From assembly GCA_026786125.1 (NCBI GenBank), contig JAJAYU010000291.1:1-14897 (forward strand): DNA of 14,897 nt. The letters run 5' to 3'. The notes under the pieces are model-generated. The model did no database searches and was not told the DNA's origin. It saw only the letters and a program-made list of their open reading frames with translations. This document shows, one piece after another, positions 8,100 through 14,897 of this stretch. Within the stretch, counting starts at the first letter, position 1. Each line of letters opens with the position of its first letter. Source of the stretch: Chamaesiphon sp. (GTDB lineage: Bacteria; Cyanobacteriota; Cyanobacteriia; Cyanobacteriales; Chamaesiphonaceae). The position numbers were made by a program, and so were the translations under genes.

Positions 8100-10766
8100 T
8101 TACGAGATCGACTCGTTAATGGGGAACCTGTCAATCAATTGGATTGCGCGTCTTGCATTTGCTTGCAGAGCGGCACTAGCATGGGGTACATAGGGAATTT
8201 GTGATAACAGATCCACCGTGCGGCGCAACATCCGCACGATATCGCCCTCATCGAGATTGGTATTACTACACAATTCCGTCCAGGATAGCTCCAACGCCCA
8301 ATGTTCAACGATGCCGACTAGCTCGTATTCCATCCAGACAGGGAGAGCTACCTGATAGCGACGTTGGATTTGGAATAGCTGTCTGCGAGTACCGCGTAGG
8401 GCACTCAAGGTCATCACCACCTCATCTGCTGGTTCGTAATTTGTCCAGCTATCCGAGCGGGGGGTTTCCGATACTAGGGCGCAGATGACTGCGGCTAAAT
8501 GGTGTGGATCTAGACCATCTAGATAGCCAGACATTAGGGCGAGGGCAATCCACAGCTCATTATCACCACGAATGGCGGCGGCGGCTTCACCAATCCTGGT
8601 GGGCAATACCCCTTGCAATCCATTGACTTGACGCAATACTTCAATCAGATTGAGAAATTCTTGCCAATGTCGATCGAGTTGCAATTGCAGTGTATTCTGG
8701 AGGTCTTTAATCTCTTCTTCTAATACAAATTGACGGCGATAGCGTTTGAGTAATGTCGCGGGATTTCCGGCTGCCCAAATCGGGTGATTTTCAAGCTTAG
8801 ATTTCAGCTCGGCGACGATTTTGAGTTGGGCAGCTAATTCATCTGTTGCTGGTGGTTCGACGTGGGGAATGCTCTGGGCAATTTCAGCGGTGAGGCTCAT
8901 GCCCTTACGAACTTGTCCAGGCTTGAGCGGCATATCCGCAGGTGGAAGCAGGGAAACCACAGGGGAAACCCGCTGTTTACCTGTGTAATCAGACCAATGT
9001 TTGTGGACGGCGACGACATCCTGATGATTAACAACGTACCAACGGTTGTCTTGTCCTAGACAGACTAATGCTGGTTTGTACCCAGATCCGGCGATTTTGC
9101 TGACCAAGACGGCGGGAAGGGGAGTAGCTACGGAGACGTGCTTACCTTTGAGGCTGAGAATTGTACCTGGCAATGCCGCTGGTAAGAGTTTACTAACTTG
9201 TCCAGCATGGATTTGTTCGGTGTAGAGTTGGAGATTTTTAAGCTGATTTTGGTCTAGTTTGAGTTGGGAATGAGCGGTTTCATAGTCGGCTAAGACATCC
9301 CCATCGACTTTCCCGAGACTTTCTTGGAGCTGGCTTAATTCTCGCTTAATATCATTAACTCCCTGTTGTTGCGGCTGGAGATGGAGGGTTTTGGTAAACT
9401 GACCGAAACTGCGTTCGACTAACTCTCTAGCTTCTTCGAGGTTATGGGTTTGAAGTAGATTTAAAACCATCCCATAGGTTGGTGTAAATTGACTCACCAA
9501 TGGATCGGGTGCAGATGTCGCAAAATCACTTGCTTCCTTCGCGCCTTCAAATCTGGTCTGAGTGGCTACGACATAGCCCACCACGTCCTTGCCACGCCGT
9601 CCAGCACGTCCCGCCATTTGGAGAAATTCGGAGGCGGTGAGGAGGCGATGTCCTTGGTCTGTGCGTTTGGAGAGGCTAGAAATTACTGTCGTCCGTGCGG
9701 GCATATTAATCCCCGCTGCTAGAGTTTCGGTGGCGAAGACAACTTTGATCAAACCTTGGGTAAACAATTCTTCGACTAGCACTTTCCAAGCAGGTAAAAT
9801 TCCCGCATGGTGAGCGGCAATGCCTTTATTCAGGGGTTCTACTTGTCCAGCCCGCGCAGCTTCAGGATTTTTGGCGAGAAATTCATCGATGCGGACTTTC
9901 AATCTCGCCGATTCGTCTTCATTAACTAGTCGCAGGGTAGCCATATCTGCGACGGCTTTGTCACAACCGCGCCGACTGAAGATAAAGTAAATCGCGGGTA
10001 ACATTTCCCGTTCGGCAAGTTTGCTCACCACGAAACCGATACTGGGGATATCTTCCTGTTTGCGGCTACCTGGGGGTCGATGAGATTTGAGTTTGGGATT
10101 GAGTTTGGCGGTATTTGGATCTAGTAATGGCAGAATACCTTTGGGATTGACGAAGTGAAATTCCAACGGCACGGGGCGATAATCAGAATAGATCAGATCC
10201 GTGGGACCATGCACGAGACTAATCCAATCAGTGAGTTGCTTGCTATTGGCGACGGTGGCGGACAGTCCCACCAGTTGAATGTGGGGCGGACAGTAAATGA
10301 TTGATTCTTCCCAAACTGTGCCGCGCTGCTTGTCATTCATATAGTGGCACTCATCGAGTACCACCGCTTCGACACCCATCATCGAGGTACCGACTTCGCC
10401 GATGCGGGTACCGTAGAGCATATTCCGAAAGATTTCGGTGGTCATGACGACGACTAACGCATCGCGATTGATCGAGATATCACCCGTGAGCAAGCCCACA
10501 TTCTCTTCCCCAAATTCTGCTTTGAAGTCGCGAAATTTTTGATTGGATAAAGCTTTGAGTGGGGTGGTATAGAATACTCTGCGCCCCTGACGAATGGCGC
10601 GATGAATGGCATATTCACCAATCAAAGTTTTTCCCGAACCAGTAGGAGCGCAAACTACAACCGATCTGCCTAAATTGAGCGAGTCTACCGCCTGAAGCTG
10701 AAATTTGTCGAGTGGGAATGGAAAAATCTCTTGTAGTAGTGCGGTAGTCGTAGCAGAGGTGGTCAT
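8100..10766 (-). CDS. Ski2-like DECH-box RNA helicase with DSHCT domain
   Basis: An 888-residue superfamily 2 helicase. Walker A is APTGSGKT (40-47). The TTPLKALSNQK and TGD motifs follow at about 67-97. The Walker B box is DECH (138-141), motif III is SAT (169-171) and motif VI is QMAGRAGRRG (383-392). The HHAGILPAWK stretch at about 319-328 and ATETLAAGINMPARTT at about 345-360 are characteristic of the Ski2/Mtr4 group. The last 170 residues or so match the helical DSHCT domain. Eukaryotic relatives unwind RNA for the exosome, and the plant chloroplast relative ISE2 acts in plastid RNA processing, so a role in rRNA or mRNA processing or decay is likely. The gene diverges from purH and converges with the toxin gene. 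No strong Shine-Dalgarno precedes the ATG. All motifs look intact. Confidence 0.94.
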   Translation of the reverse strand: MTTSATTTALLQEIFPFPLDKFQLQAVDSLNLGRSVVVCAPTGSGKTLIGEYAIHRAIRQGRRVFYTTPLKALSNQKFRDFKAEFGEENVGLLTGDISINRDALVVVMTTEIFRNMLYGTRIGEVGTSMMGVEAVVLDECHYMNDKQRGTVWEESIIYCPPHIQLVGLSATVANSKQLTDWISLVHGPTDLIYSDYRPVPLEFHFVNPKGILPLLDPNTAKLNPKLKSHRPPGSRKQEDIPSIGFVVSKLAEREMLPAIYFIFSRRGCDKAVADMATLRLVNEDESARLKVRIDEFLAKNPEAARAGQVEPLNKGIAAHHAGILPAWKVLVEELFTQGLIKVVFATETLAAGINMPARTTVISSLSKRTDQGHRLLTASEFLQMAGRAGRRGKDVVGYVVATQTRFEGAKEASDFATSAPDPLVSQFTPTYGMVLNLLQTHNLEEARELVERSFGQFTKTLHLQPQQQGVNDIKRELSQLQESLGKVDGDVLADYETAHSQLKLDQNQLKNLQLYTEQIHAGQVSKLLPAALPGTILSLKGKHVSVATPLPAVLVSKIAGSGYKPALVCLGQDNRWYVVNHQDVVAVHKHWSDYTGKQRVSPVVSLLPPADMPLKPGQVRKGMSLTAEIAQSIPHVEPPATDELAAQLKIVAELKSKLENHPIWAAGNPATLLKRYRRQFVLEEEIKDLQNTLQLQLDRHWQEFLNLIEVLRQVNGLQGVLPTRIGEAAAAIRGDNELWIALALMSGYLDGLDPHHLAAVICALVSETPRSDSWTNYEPADEVVMTLSALRGTRRQLFQIQRRYQVALPVWMEYELVGIVEHWALELSWTELCSNTNLDEGDIVRMLRRTVDLLSQIPYVPHASAALQANARRAIQLIDRFPINESIS

Positions 10767-10831
10767 AGCTTTAAACTTATCAGGCGGTGGCGCGAGGCTA
10801 GATTGTGGCGGTAGCTAAGTCTCGATACTCT

Positions 10832-10903
10832 CTAGTATATTCGCAAATCACGATCACAGAAGGCAGGTCTTTGACTTCGATCGCCTGAAAACCGATATAC
10901 TAG
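10832..10903. promoter_or_regulatory. Divergent promoter region of helicase and purH with mirrored -10 boxes
   Basis: CTAGTATA (10832-10839) and TATACTAG (10896-10903) are exact inverted copies. Each supplies a TATACT -10-like box facing outward, toward the helicase gene on the left and purH on the right. For purH a TTGACT box at 10871-10876 lies 17 bases before GATATA or 19 before TATACT. This would give a purH leader of about 27 bases. The -35 on the helicase side is poor. Promoter assignment is inference from motifs. Confidence 0.5.
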
Positions 10904-10934
10904 CCACTAGCCATTCCTCACACAGCACTAATAT

Positions 10935-12467
10935 ATGACTTGTTTAGCACTCCTGAGTGTATCTGACAAAACTGGATTAATTGAATTTGCTCGTCAATTA
11001 GTGGAAAAATTTGACTTTGAGATTGTCAGTAGTGGGGGTACTGCCCAAGCATTGAAGGCGGCAGGAATTCCAGTGATGAAGGTGGCTGACTATACTGGCG
11101 CACCGGAAATTTTGGGCGGACGGGTCAAAACTTTGCACCCGAAAATTCACGGCGGGATTCTTGCTCGTAGAGATTTACCCGAACATTTAGCAGATTTAGA
11201 ACAGCATCAAATTAGACCGATCGATCTAGTTGTGGTTAATTTATATCCCTTTGCCGCCACGATTAGCAAGCCTGGAGTTAGTTTAGCAGACGCGATCGAA
11301 CAAATCGATATCGGTGGCCCTGCCATGCTTCGCGCCTCAGCCAAAAATTTCGCCCATCTGACAGTACTATCCAATCCTGATCGATACGCTGATTATCTCG
11401 CAGAAATTACCAAAAATAACGGTCAAGCCTCGATCGAATTCCGCCAAGCTAGAGCATTAGAAACATTTCAGCATACCGCCGCTTACGATACTGCAATTTC
11501 TGGTTATCTAGCAGCCCAAGCTAGTGAAAGTACCACTTATCAAATTTCGGCTCAACCATTACAATCACTCCGCTACGGTGAAAATCCCCATCAGCCAGCA
11601 GCTTGGTATCAAACGGGCGCGATGCCCACGGGTTGGACGAATGCTAAAATATTGCAGGGCAAAGAACTTAGCTACAACAATCTGGTTGATTTAGAAGCTG
11701 CGCGGCGAATTATTAGCGAATTTGGCGATACTCCAGCAGCGACGATTATTAAACATAATAATCCCTGTGGAACAGCCATCGGCAATACTTTAGTCGAAGC
11801 ATACGACAGAGCTTATGATGCTGATTCTACCTCAGCCTTTGGCGGAATTGTTGCCGTCAATCGTCCCCTCGATGCCGATACTGCCTTATCGATGAGCCAA
11901 ACGTTCCTTGAATGTATCGTCGCCCCTGAATGTACCCCCGAAGCTGCTGCTATCTTCGCCACCAAGAAAAATCTCCGTGTTTTAACCTTGGCAGACTTAG
12001 CCACAGGTAGCCAAGATAATGTCAAAATTATCGCTGGAGGGATTTTAGTTCAAACCGCCGATGAAGCAATCGAAACCACCGCTAACTGGCAAGTCGTCAC
12101 CACCAAACAACCAACCGCACCAGAACTCGAAGAACTGCTATTTGCCTGGAAAGTCTGCAAACACGTCAAATCCAACGCGATCGTCGTCACCAAAAATCGC
12201 GCTACTATTGGCGTAGGAGCGGGACAAATGAACCGTGTCGGATCGGCAAAAATTGCCCTCGAACAAGCTGGCACTGGAGCTATGGGAGCAAGCCTCGCTA
12301 GCGATGGTTTCTTCCCCTTCGATGATTCAGTGAGAACAGCAGCCGCCGCCGGAATTACCGCGATCGTCCAACCTGGTGGTAGTATGCGGGATAATGATTC
12401 GATCTCTGCTGCTAATGAGTTAGGGATAGTGATGGTATTTACTGGTGTTCGTCACTTTCTACATTAG
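10935..12467 (+). CDS. purH: Bifunctional AICAR formyltransferase / IMP cyclohydrolase
   Basis: Catalyses the last two steps of de novo purine synthesis: formylation of AICAR from 10-formyl-THF, then ring closure to IMP. The length of 510 residues is typical. The N-terminal IMP cyclohydrolase (MGS-like) domain spans about 1-190, with LLSVSDKTGL (6-15), SSGGTAQAL (32-40) and GGRVKTLHPKIHGGILARR (61-79). The AICAR transformylase domain follows: SLRYGENPHQPAAWYQ (211-226), the catalytic Lys-His in IIKHNNPCGTAIG (271-283), DSTSAFGGIVAVNR (297-310), then IGVGAGQMNRVGSAKIA and ASDGFFPFDDSVRTAAAAG. The stop TAG at 12465-12467 is also the first triplet of a heptad repeat. A TTGACT/TATACT promoter lies close upstream. 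nadK follows 104 bases later on the same strand, so co-transcription is possible. Confidence 0.98.
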   Translation: MTCLALLSVSDKTGLIEFARQLVEKFDFEIVSSGGTAQALKAAGIPVMKVADYTGAPEILGGRVKTLHPKIHGGILARRDLPEHLADLEQHQIRPIDLVVVNLYPFAATISKPGVSLADAIEQIDIGGPAMLRASAKNFAHLTVLSNPDRYADYLAEITKNNGQASIEFRQARALETFQHTAAYDTAISGYLAAQASESTTYQISAQPLQSLRYGENPHQPAAWYQTGAMPTGWTNAKILQGKELSYNNLVDLEAARRIISEFGDTPAATIIKHNNPCGTAIGNTLVEAYDRAYDADSTSAFGGIVAVNRPLDADTALSMSQTFLECIVAPECTPEAAAIFATKKNLRVLTLADLATGSQDNVKIIAGGILVQTADEAIETTANWQVVTTKQPTAPELEELLFAWKVCKHVKSNAIVVTKNRATIGVGAGQMNRVGSAKIALEQAGTGAMGASLASDGFFPFDDSVRTAAAAGITAIVQPGGSMRDNDSISAANELGIVMVFTGVRHFLH

Positions 12468-12571
12468 GGAATAGGGGATAGGGAATAGGGCTAAGAATGA
12501 TAGTATTCCGATTCCTTCGTTCTCGTGCCTCTTACTTCCTCCTCTAACCCCTAACCCCTAACCCCTATTCC
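12465..12571. repeat. Heptad-repeat element with inverted arms filling the purH-nadK gap
   Basis: The left arm is TAGGGAA TAGGGGA TAGGGAA TAGGG (12465-12490). The right arm is three TAACCCC units plus TATTCC (12545-12571). The outer 16 bases pair at 15 of 16 positions (12468-12483 with 12556-12571), which would close a large hairpin around a pyrimidine-rich 72-base middle. The left arm starts with the purH stop codon and the right arm ends at the base before the nadK GTG, so the element occupies the whole intergenic region. It resembles the short heptameric repeats (STRR type) known in cyanobacteria. The arms also resemble telomere-like G-rich repeats, but this is surely a bacterial intergenic element. 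Confidence 0.8.
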
Positions 12572-13510
12572 GTGGAACTCAACAACGTCATCATCGTTCA
12601 CAAAGCCGGAGATCGCGGTAGCAAAGCTCTGGCTGAAAAATGTGCCAAACAACTGGAACAACTCGGTTGTGACGTGATGATGGGACCGAGTGGGGCGAAA
12701 GACAATCCCTATCCCGTTTTTCTGGCATCTACCAGCAAGCAAATCGATCTGGCGATCGTTTTGGGTGGCGATGGCACTGCACTTACGGCTGCACGTCATC
12801 TATCCCCCGATGGTATCCCGATTCTGGCTATCAATGCAGGTGGACATTTAGGATTTTTGACTGAGCCGCTAGAGCTGTTCAATACGGACACGCCGATCGA
12901 TGGTAAATTAATCTGGGAGCGATTGTTGCAGGACTTATATGCGATCAAACGCCGGATGATGCTCCAGGCATATATCTACGATGGGGATGACCGCAATTCC
13001 GAGCCAGATAGTGAGAGATTCCTCGCTCTCAATGATATGTGCATTAAGCCCGCTGCTGCCGATCGGATGATCACCTCAATTCTGGAACTGGAAATCGATG
13101 GGGAAATCGTCGATCAATATCAAGGCGATGGCTTACTCGTCTCAACCCCGACCGGATCCACTTGTTATAATGTCTCCGCAAATGGCCCAATTGTCCATTC
13201 TGGCATGGCTGCAATTACGATCGCCCCAATTTGTCCTCTGAGCCTTTCTAGCCGCCCAATTGTGATTCCGCCAGGTTCTACTGTGAGTATTTGGCCATTA
13301 GGCGATTATGAACTCAATACCAAGCTCTGGAATGACGGCGTACTGGGCACTTCGATCTGGCCAGGACAGCGTGTAGATGTCCAAATGGCCAACTGCCAAG
13401 CCAAGTTTATCATTCTCCGCGACAACCATTCCTACTACCAAACCCTGCGTGAAAAGCTGCTCTGGGCTGGTTCACGGATTCGCTATGATCATCATCACAC
13501 TAGGAATTAG
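12572..13510 (+). CDS. nadK: NAD(+) kinase
   Basis: Phosphorylates NAD to NADP using ATP, supplying NADP for photosynthetic electron transport and biosynthesis. The length is 312 residues. The diagnostic GGDGT motif is at 65-69 within VLGGDGTALTAARHL. INAGGHLGFLTEP follows at about 87-99, LNDMCIKP at 153-160, the substrate loop STPTGSTCYN at 191-200 and SSRPIVIPPGS at about 226-236. The usual residue after PTGST is Ala; here it is Cys198, a mild change. The start is GTG: it is the only usable start in the frame, which is closed by a TAA at 12545-12547, and it yields the family-typical MELNNVIIVHKAGDR. There is no Shine-Dalgarno because the preceding bases belong to the repeat element. The stop TAG lies inside the next heptad array, which encodes the final Arg-Asn. 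Confidence 0.96.
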   Translation: MELNNVIIVHKAGDRGSKALAEKCAKQLEQLGCDVMMGPSGAKDNPYPVFLASTSKQIDLAIVLGGDGTALTAARHLSPDGIPILAINAGGHLGFLTEPLELFNTDTPIDGKLIWERLLQDLYAIKRRMMLQAYIYDGDDRNSEPDSERFLALNDMCIKPAAADRMITSILELEIDGEIVDQYQGDGLLVSTPTGSTCYNVSANGPIVHSGMAAITIAPICPLSLSSRPIVIPPGSTVSIWPLGDYELNTKLWNDGVLGTSIWPGQRVDVQMANCQAKFIILRDNHSYYQTLREKLLWAGSRIRYDHHHTRN

Positions 13511-13588
13511 GAATTAGGCTTTAGGGGTTGGGCTTTAGGGATTAGGGATTAGGCTTTACGCTTTAGGCTTTAGGGATTAGGCTTTAGG
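13501..13588. repeat. Perfectly phased heptad tandem array, consensus TAGGNNT
   Basis: Twelve consecutive 7-base units plus four bases, with no slippage of register: TAGGAAT twice, TAGGCTT, TAGGGGT, TGGGCTT, TAGGGAT twice, TAGGCTT, TACGCTT, TAGGCTT, TAGGGAT, TAGGCTT, TAGG. Only units 5 and 9 deviate in the TAGG core (TGGG and TACG). The array overlaps the nadK 3' end: unit 1 encodes Arg-Asn and the TAG of unit 2 is the nadK stop. It belongs to the same repeat type as the arms at 12465-12571. There are no spacers, so it is not a CRISPR array. Confidence 0.85.
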
Positions 13589-13602
13589 TGATTCTATTAT
13601 CT

Positions 13603-13626
13603 CCCAGTCCCCCAGTCCCCCAGTCT
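13603..13626. repeat. 8-base tandem repeat CCCAGTCC, three copies
   Basis: CCCAGTCC, CCCAGTCC and CCCAGTCT follow one another without gaps, 14 bases after the heptad array. CCCAGTC-type short tandem repeats are familiar from cyanobacterial intergenic regions. The period (8) differs from the adjacent 7-base array. Confidence 0.7.
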
Positions 13627-14115
13627 CCCTCTAAAAGTACTAACTACCTCTAATTACTTAAAACTTCAGCAAATTAACCCATGATTACTAAGACAAATAG
13701 GGTGGGCAAAGCGAAACTAAACAGTTAGACTGTGGATCGAGAGTGAGAAATTATTTCTGACGATCGCTACAATCAGGAACTAAATATGCTCTGGGACGGA
13801 AACGTTTGAGTAAAGTGCCAACTATGTAACTTTACTGATGAGAGCAAAGTTTAAACAAATTGATATTTTAATTAACAATCGAAACTGGCAGAAATTTTAA
13901 TAAGAGCTACAATCAAAAGGGCTTTCCTCTGTTGAGGATACTCTTCGATCAGAGACTATTAAAGGTCATCAGTTCGAGACTAACGTTTTAGTTTGAGCAC
14001 CTAGTAGCCAAACTAAAATAGTTGAAGATATGCAAGCAACAAAACTTATTGTTTGCTTAAATCTTGTGCATAAATTAGTTCATTGTTACATTATAGGAGA
14101 TAAGAGCATTCCCAC
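13627..14115 (+). other. Long non-coding region upstream of sigA, with several hairpins
   Basis: A roughly 490-base A+T-rich region without any recognisable protein gene. It holds a perfect 8-bp hairpin AGTAAAGT/ACTTTACT (13809-13816 and 13829-13836) and two small adjacent hairpins (TCCTC-TGTT-GAGGA, 13925-13938; CTCT/AGAG, 13941-13954). A perfect 10-bp stem TTTTAGTTTG/CAAACTAAAA lies at 13986-13995 and 14009-14018, and a bulged stem at 14034-14058. A 10-base direct repeat GCTACAATCA occurs at 13766-13775 and 13906-13915, each containing a TACAAT box that could be a -10 element. A long, structured sigA 5' leader with more than one promoter is the simplest reading, but it is inference. Confidence 0.5.
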
Positions 14116-14119
14116 ATGA
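14030..14119 (+). CDS. Possible 29-codon upstream ORF overlapping the sigA start
   Basis: An ATG at 14030 opens a 29-residue frame, [20 protein letters not shown] then IIGDKSIPT. Its TGA (14117-14119) overlaps the sigA ATG (14116-14118) in the ATGA arrangement typical of translational coupling. It begins with weak ribosome-binding sequence (GAAG close to the ATG) and contains the 14034-14058 hairpin. An AGGAGA lies inside it at 14095-14100, 15 bases before sigA. The peptide matches no family I recognise. Short ORFs arise by chance in A+T-rich DNA, so translation is unproven. Confidence 0.25.
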   Translation: MQATKLIVCLNLVHKLVHCYIIGDKSIPT

Positions 14120-14897
14120 CCCAGACTAAAGACATGCTCGCAACCCTAACGACCAAAGATGCCGACAGCGATATCGAAGTAATGCTCGACGATGATGTCG
14201 AAGCAGACGATTTTACGGCTGAATCTGACGGTGAATCTGATGTCGAAGACGAGGATGGTAAGCTGGGGAAGGTGAAAGCCTCACGCCGTCGCGTTCAAAC
14301 CAAGAAGAAACAATTTACAGAAGATTCGATTCGATTGTATTTACAAGAAATCGGCCGAATTCGCCTGCTCCGTGCTGATGAAGAAATCGAATTGGCACGG
14401 AAGATTGCTGACTTGCTCGAACTAGAACGGATGCGTGAAAAGCTCCTGAATGAACTAGATCGCGAACCTAATGACCGTGAGTGGGCAGAAGTTGCCGAAA
14501 TGCCGCTCAATCAGTTTCGCCATCGGTTATTTTTAGGTCGTCGGGCCAAAGATAAGATGGTACAATCGAACCTCCGATTGGTAGTTTCGATCGCCAAAAA
14601 ATACATGAATCGTGGTCTTTCTTTCCAAGATTTGATTCAGGAAGGAAGCTTGGGTTTGATCCGTGCTGCGGAGAAATTCGATCACGAGAAAGGTTATAAA
14701 TTCTCGACGTATGCGACTTGGTGGATTCGTCAAGCAATCACTCGTGCAATTGCCGATCAATCACGGACAATTCGTCTCCCTGTCCACTTATATGAGACTA
14801 TTTCTCGGATTAAGAAAACTACGAAATTACTCTCTCAAGAAATGGGTCGTAAACCTACCGAGGAAGAAATTGCGACTCGGATGGAAATGACGATCGA
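14116..14897 (+). CDS. sigA: RNA polymerase primary sigma factor SigA/RpoD, 5' part (cut by window edge)
   Basis: The group 1 (housekeeping) sigma factor of RNA polymerase, which recognises -10/-35 promoters. About 260 residues are visible before the right edge. Residues 16-48 are a strongly acidic tail. A basic linker ([11 protein letters not shown]) follows, then region 1.2 from about 68 ([20 protein letters not shown]), a non-conserved stretch, and region 2 at about 149-220. Region 2 contains [60 protein letters not shown] and SRTIRLPVH, covering the core-binding, promoter-melting and -10 recognition helices. Region 3 begins with the [12 protein letters not shown] run. The [20 protein letters not shown] sequence is characteristic of cyanobacterial SigA. 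The ATG at 14116 is the first start after an in-frame TAA at 14101-14103. The nearest purine-rich site, AGGAGA at 14095-14100, is 15 bases away, which is rather far. Regions 3 and 4 lie outside the window. Confidence 0.96.
   Translation, partial: MTQTKDMLATLTTKDADSDIEVMLDDDVEADDFTAESDGESDVEDEDGKLGKVKASRRRVQTKKKQFTEDSIRLYLQEIGRIRLLRADEEIELARKIADLLELERMREKLLNELDREPNDREWAEVAEMPLNQFRHRLFLGRRAKDKMVQSNLRLVVSIAKKYMNRGLSFQDLIQEGSLGLIRAAEKFDHEKGYKFSTYATWWIRQAITRAIADQSRTIRLPVHLYETISRIKKTTKLLSQEMGRKPTEEEIATRMEMTI

Noticed and set aside
10912..10925. Sequence similar to the Yfr1 small-RNA core (CTCCTCACAC) just before purH
   Set aside because: Only part of the motif matches (TTCCTCACAC), no flanking stem-loop or T-run is present, and the stretch is simply the short purH leader.
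12465..13626. CRISPR-like array from repeated short units
   Set aside because: Units are 7 or 8 bases long, directly adjoining and without unique spacers. No cas-like gene is nearby.
13680..13910. Small ATG-initiated frames in the nadK-sigA gap (15-20 codons)
   Set aside because: They are very short, lack ribosome binding sites and show no recognisable peptide. Only the frame overlapping the sigA start was kept, at low confidence.
13965..13990. tRNA T-loop-like AGTTCGAGACT upstream of sigA
   Set aside because: The flanking bases do not form a 5-bp T-stem, and no acceptor, D or anticodon arms can be built around it.
14295..14760. Minus-strand reading frames opposite sigA, and similar frames opposite purH, serS and the helicase
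   Set aside because: They lie entirely within well-supported genes in other frames and encode Ser/Arg-rich sequences without family features.

Overview
The window reads as a chromosomal stretch from a cyanobacterium. The evidence is the set of housekeeping proteins: a group 1 sigma factor with a cyanobacterial-type acidic N-terminus, a long U32-family protein, a Ski2-like DECH helicase and a cyanobacterial-type NAD kinase. The frequent CGATCG cores (related to the HIP1 octamer) and the short heptameric repeats between genes, both common in cyanobacteria, agree with this. I cannot name the genus from the sequence alone. Only one perfect GCGATCGC octamer was seen by eye (about 6194-6201).

Layout. 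On the minus strand, the 5' part of rplJ (ribosomal protein L10) runs off the left edge. It is preceded by a roughly 400-base leader holding a convincing L10-binding leader RNA (459-530) and a putative promoter. Upstream of it lies serS. On the plus strand follows a flavoprotein monooxygenase (2198-3397), which converges with a minus-strand Orc1/Cdc6-like AAA+ ATPase (3446-4636). Divergent from the ATPase is a U32-family protein of the RlhA type. Next is a two-gene ParD/ParE-like toxin-antitoxin module (7478-8040), separated by a hairpin from a convergent Ski2-like helicase (8100-10766, minus). The helicase and purH (10935-12467, plus) diverge from a 168-base region with mirrored TATACT boxes. 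After purH come nadK (12572-13510) and, after a 605-base gap, the 5' two thirds or so of sigA/rpoD (from 14116, off the right edge).

Functional picture. Most genes are core metabolism and information processing: translation (rplJ, serS), RNA handling (helicase, U32 protein), purine synthesis (purH), NADP supply (nadK) and transcription (sigA). The accessory-looking parts are the standalone Orc1/Cdc6-like ATPase, the toxin-antitoxin pair and the heptad-repeat elements bracketing nadK. I do not see a clear multi-gene undescribed system. The most unusual signals are regulatory or structural. The purH-nadK gap is filled end to end by an inverted-repeat heptad element that abuts the nadK GTG start. 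A perfectly phased 12.5-unit heptad array contains the nadK stop codon. The long sigA leader holds several hairpins and a 29-codon upstream ORF whose stop overlaps the sigA start. The ATPase has no recognisable partner.
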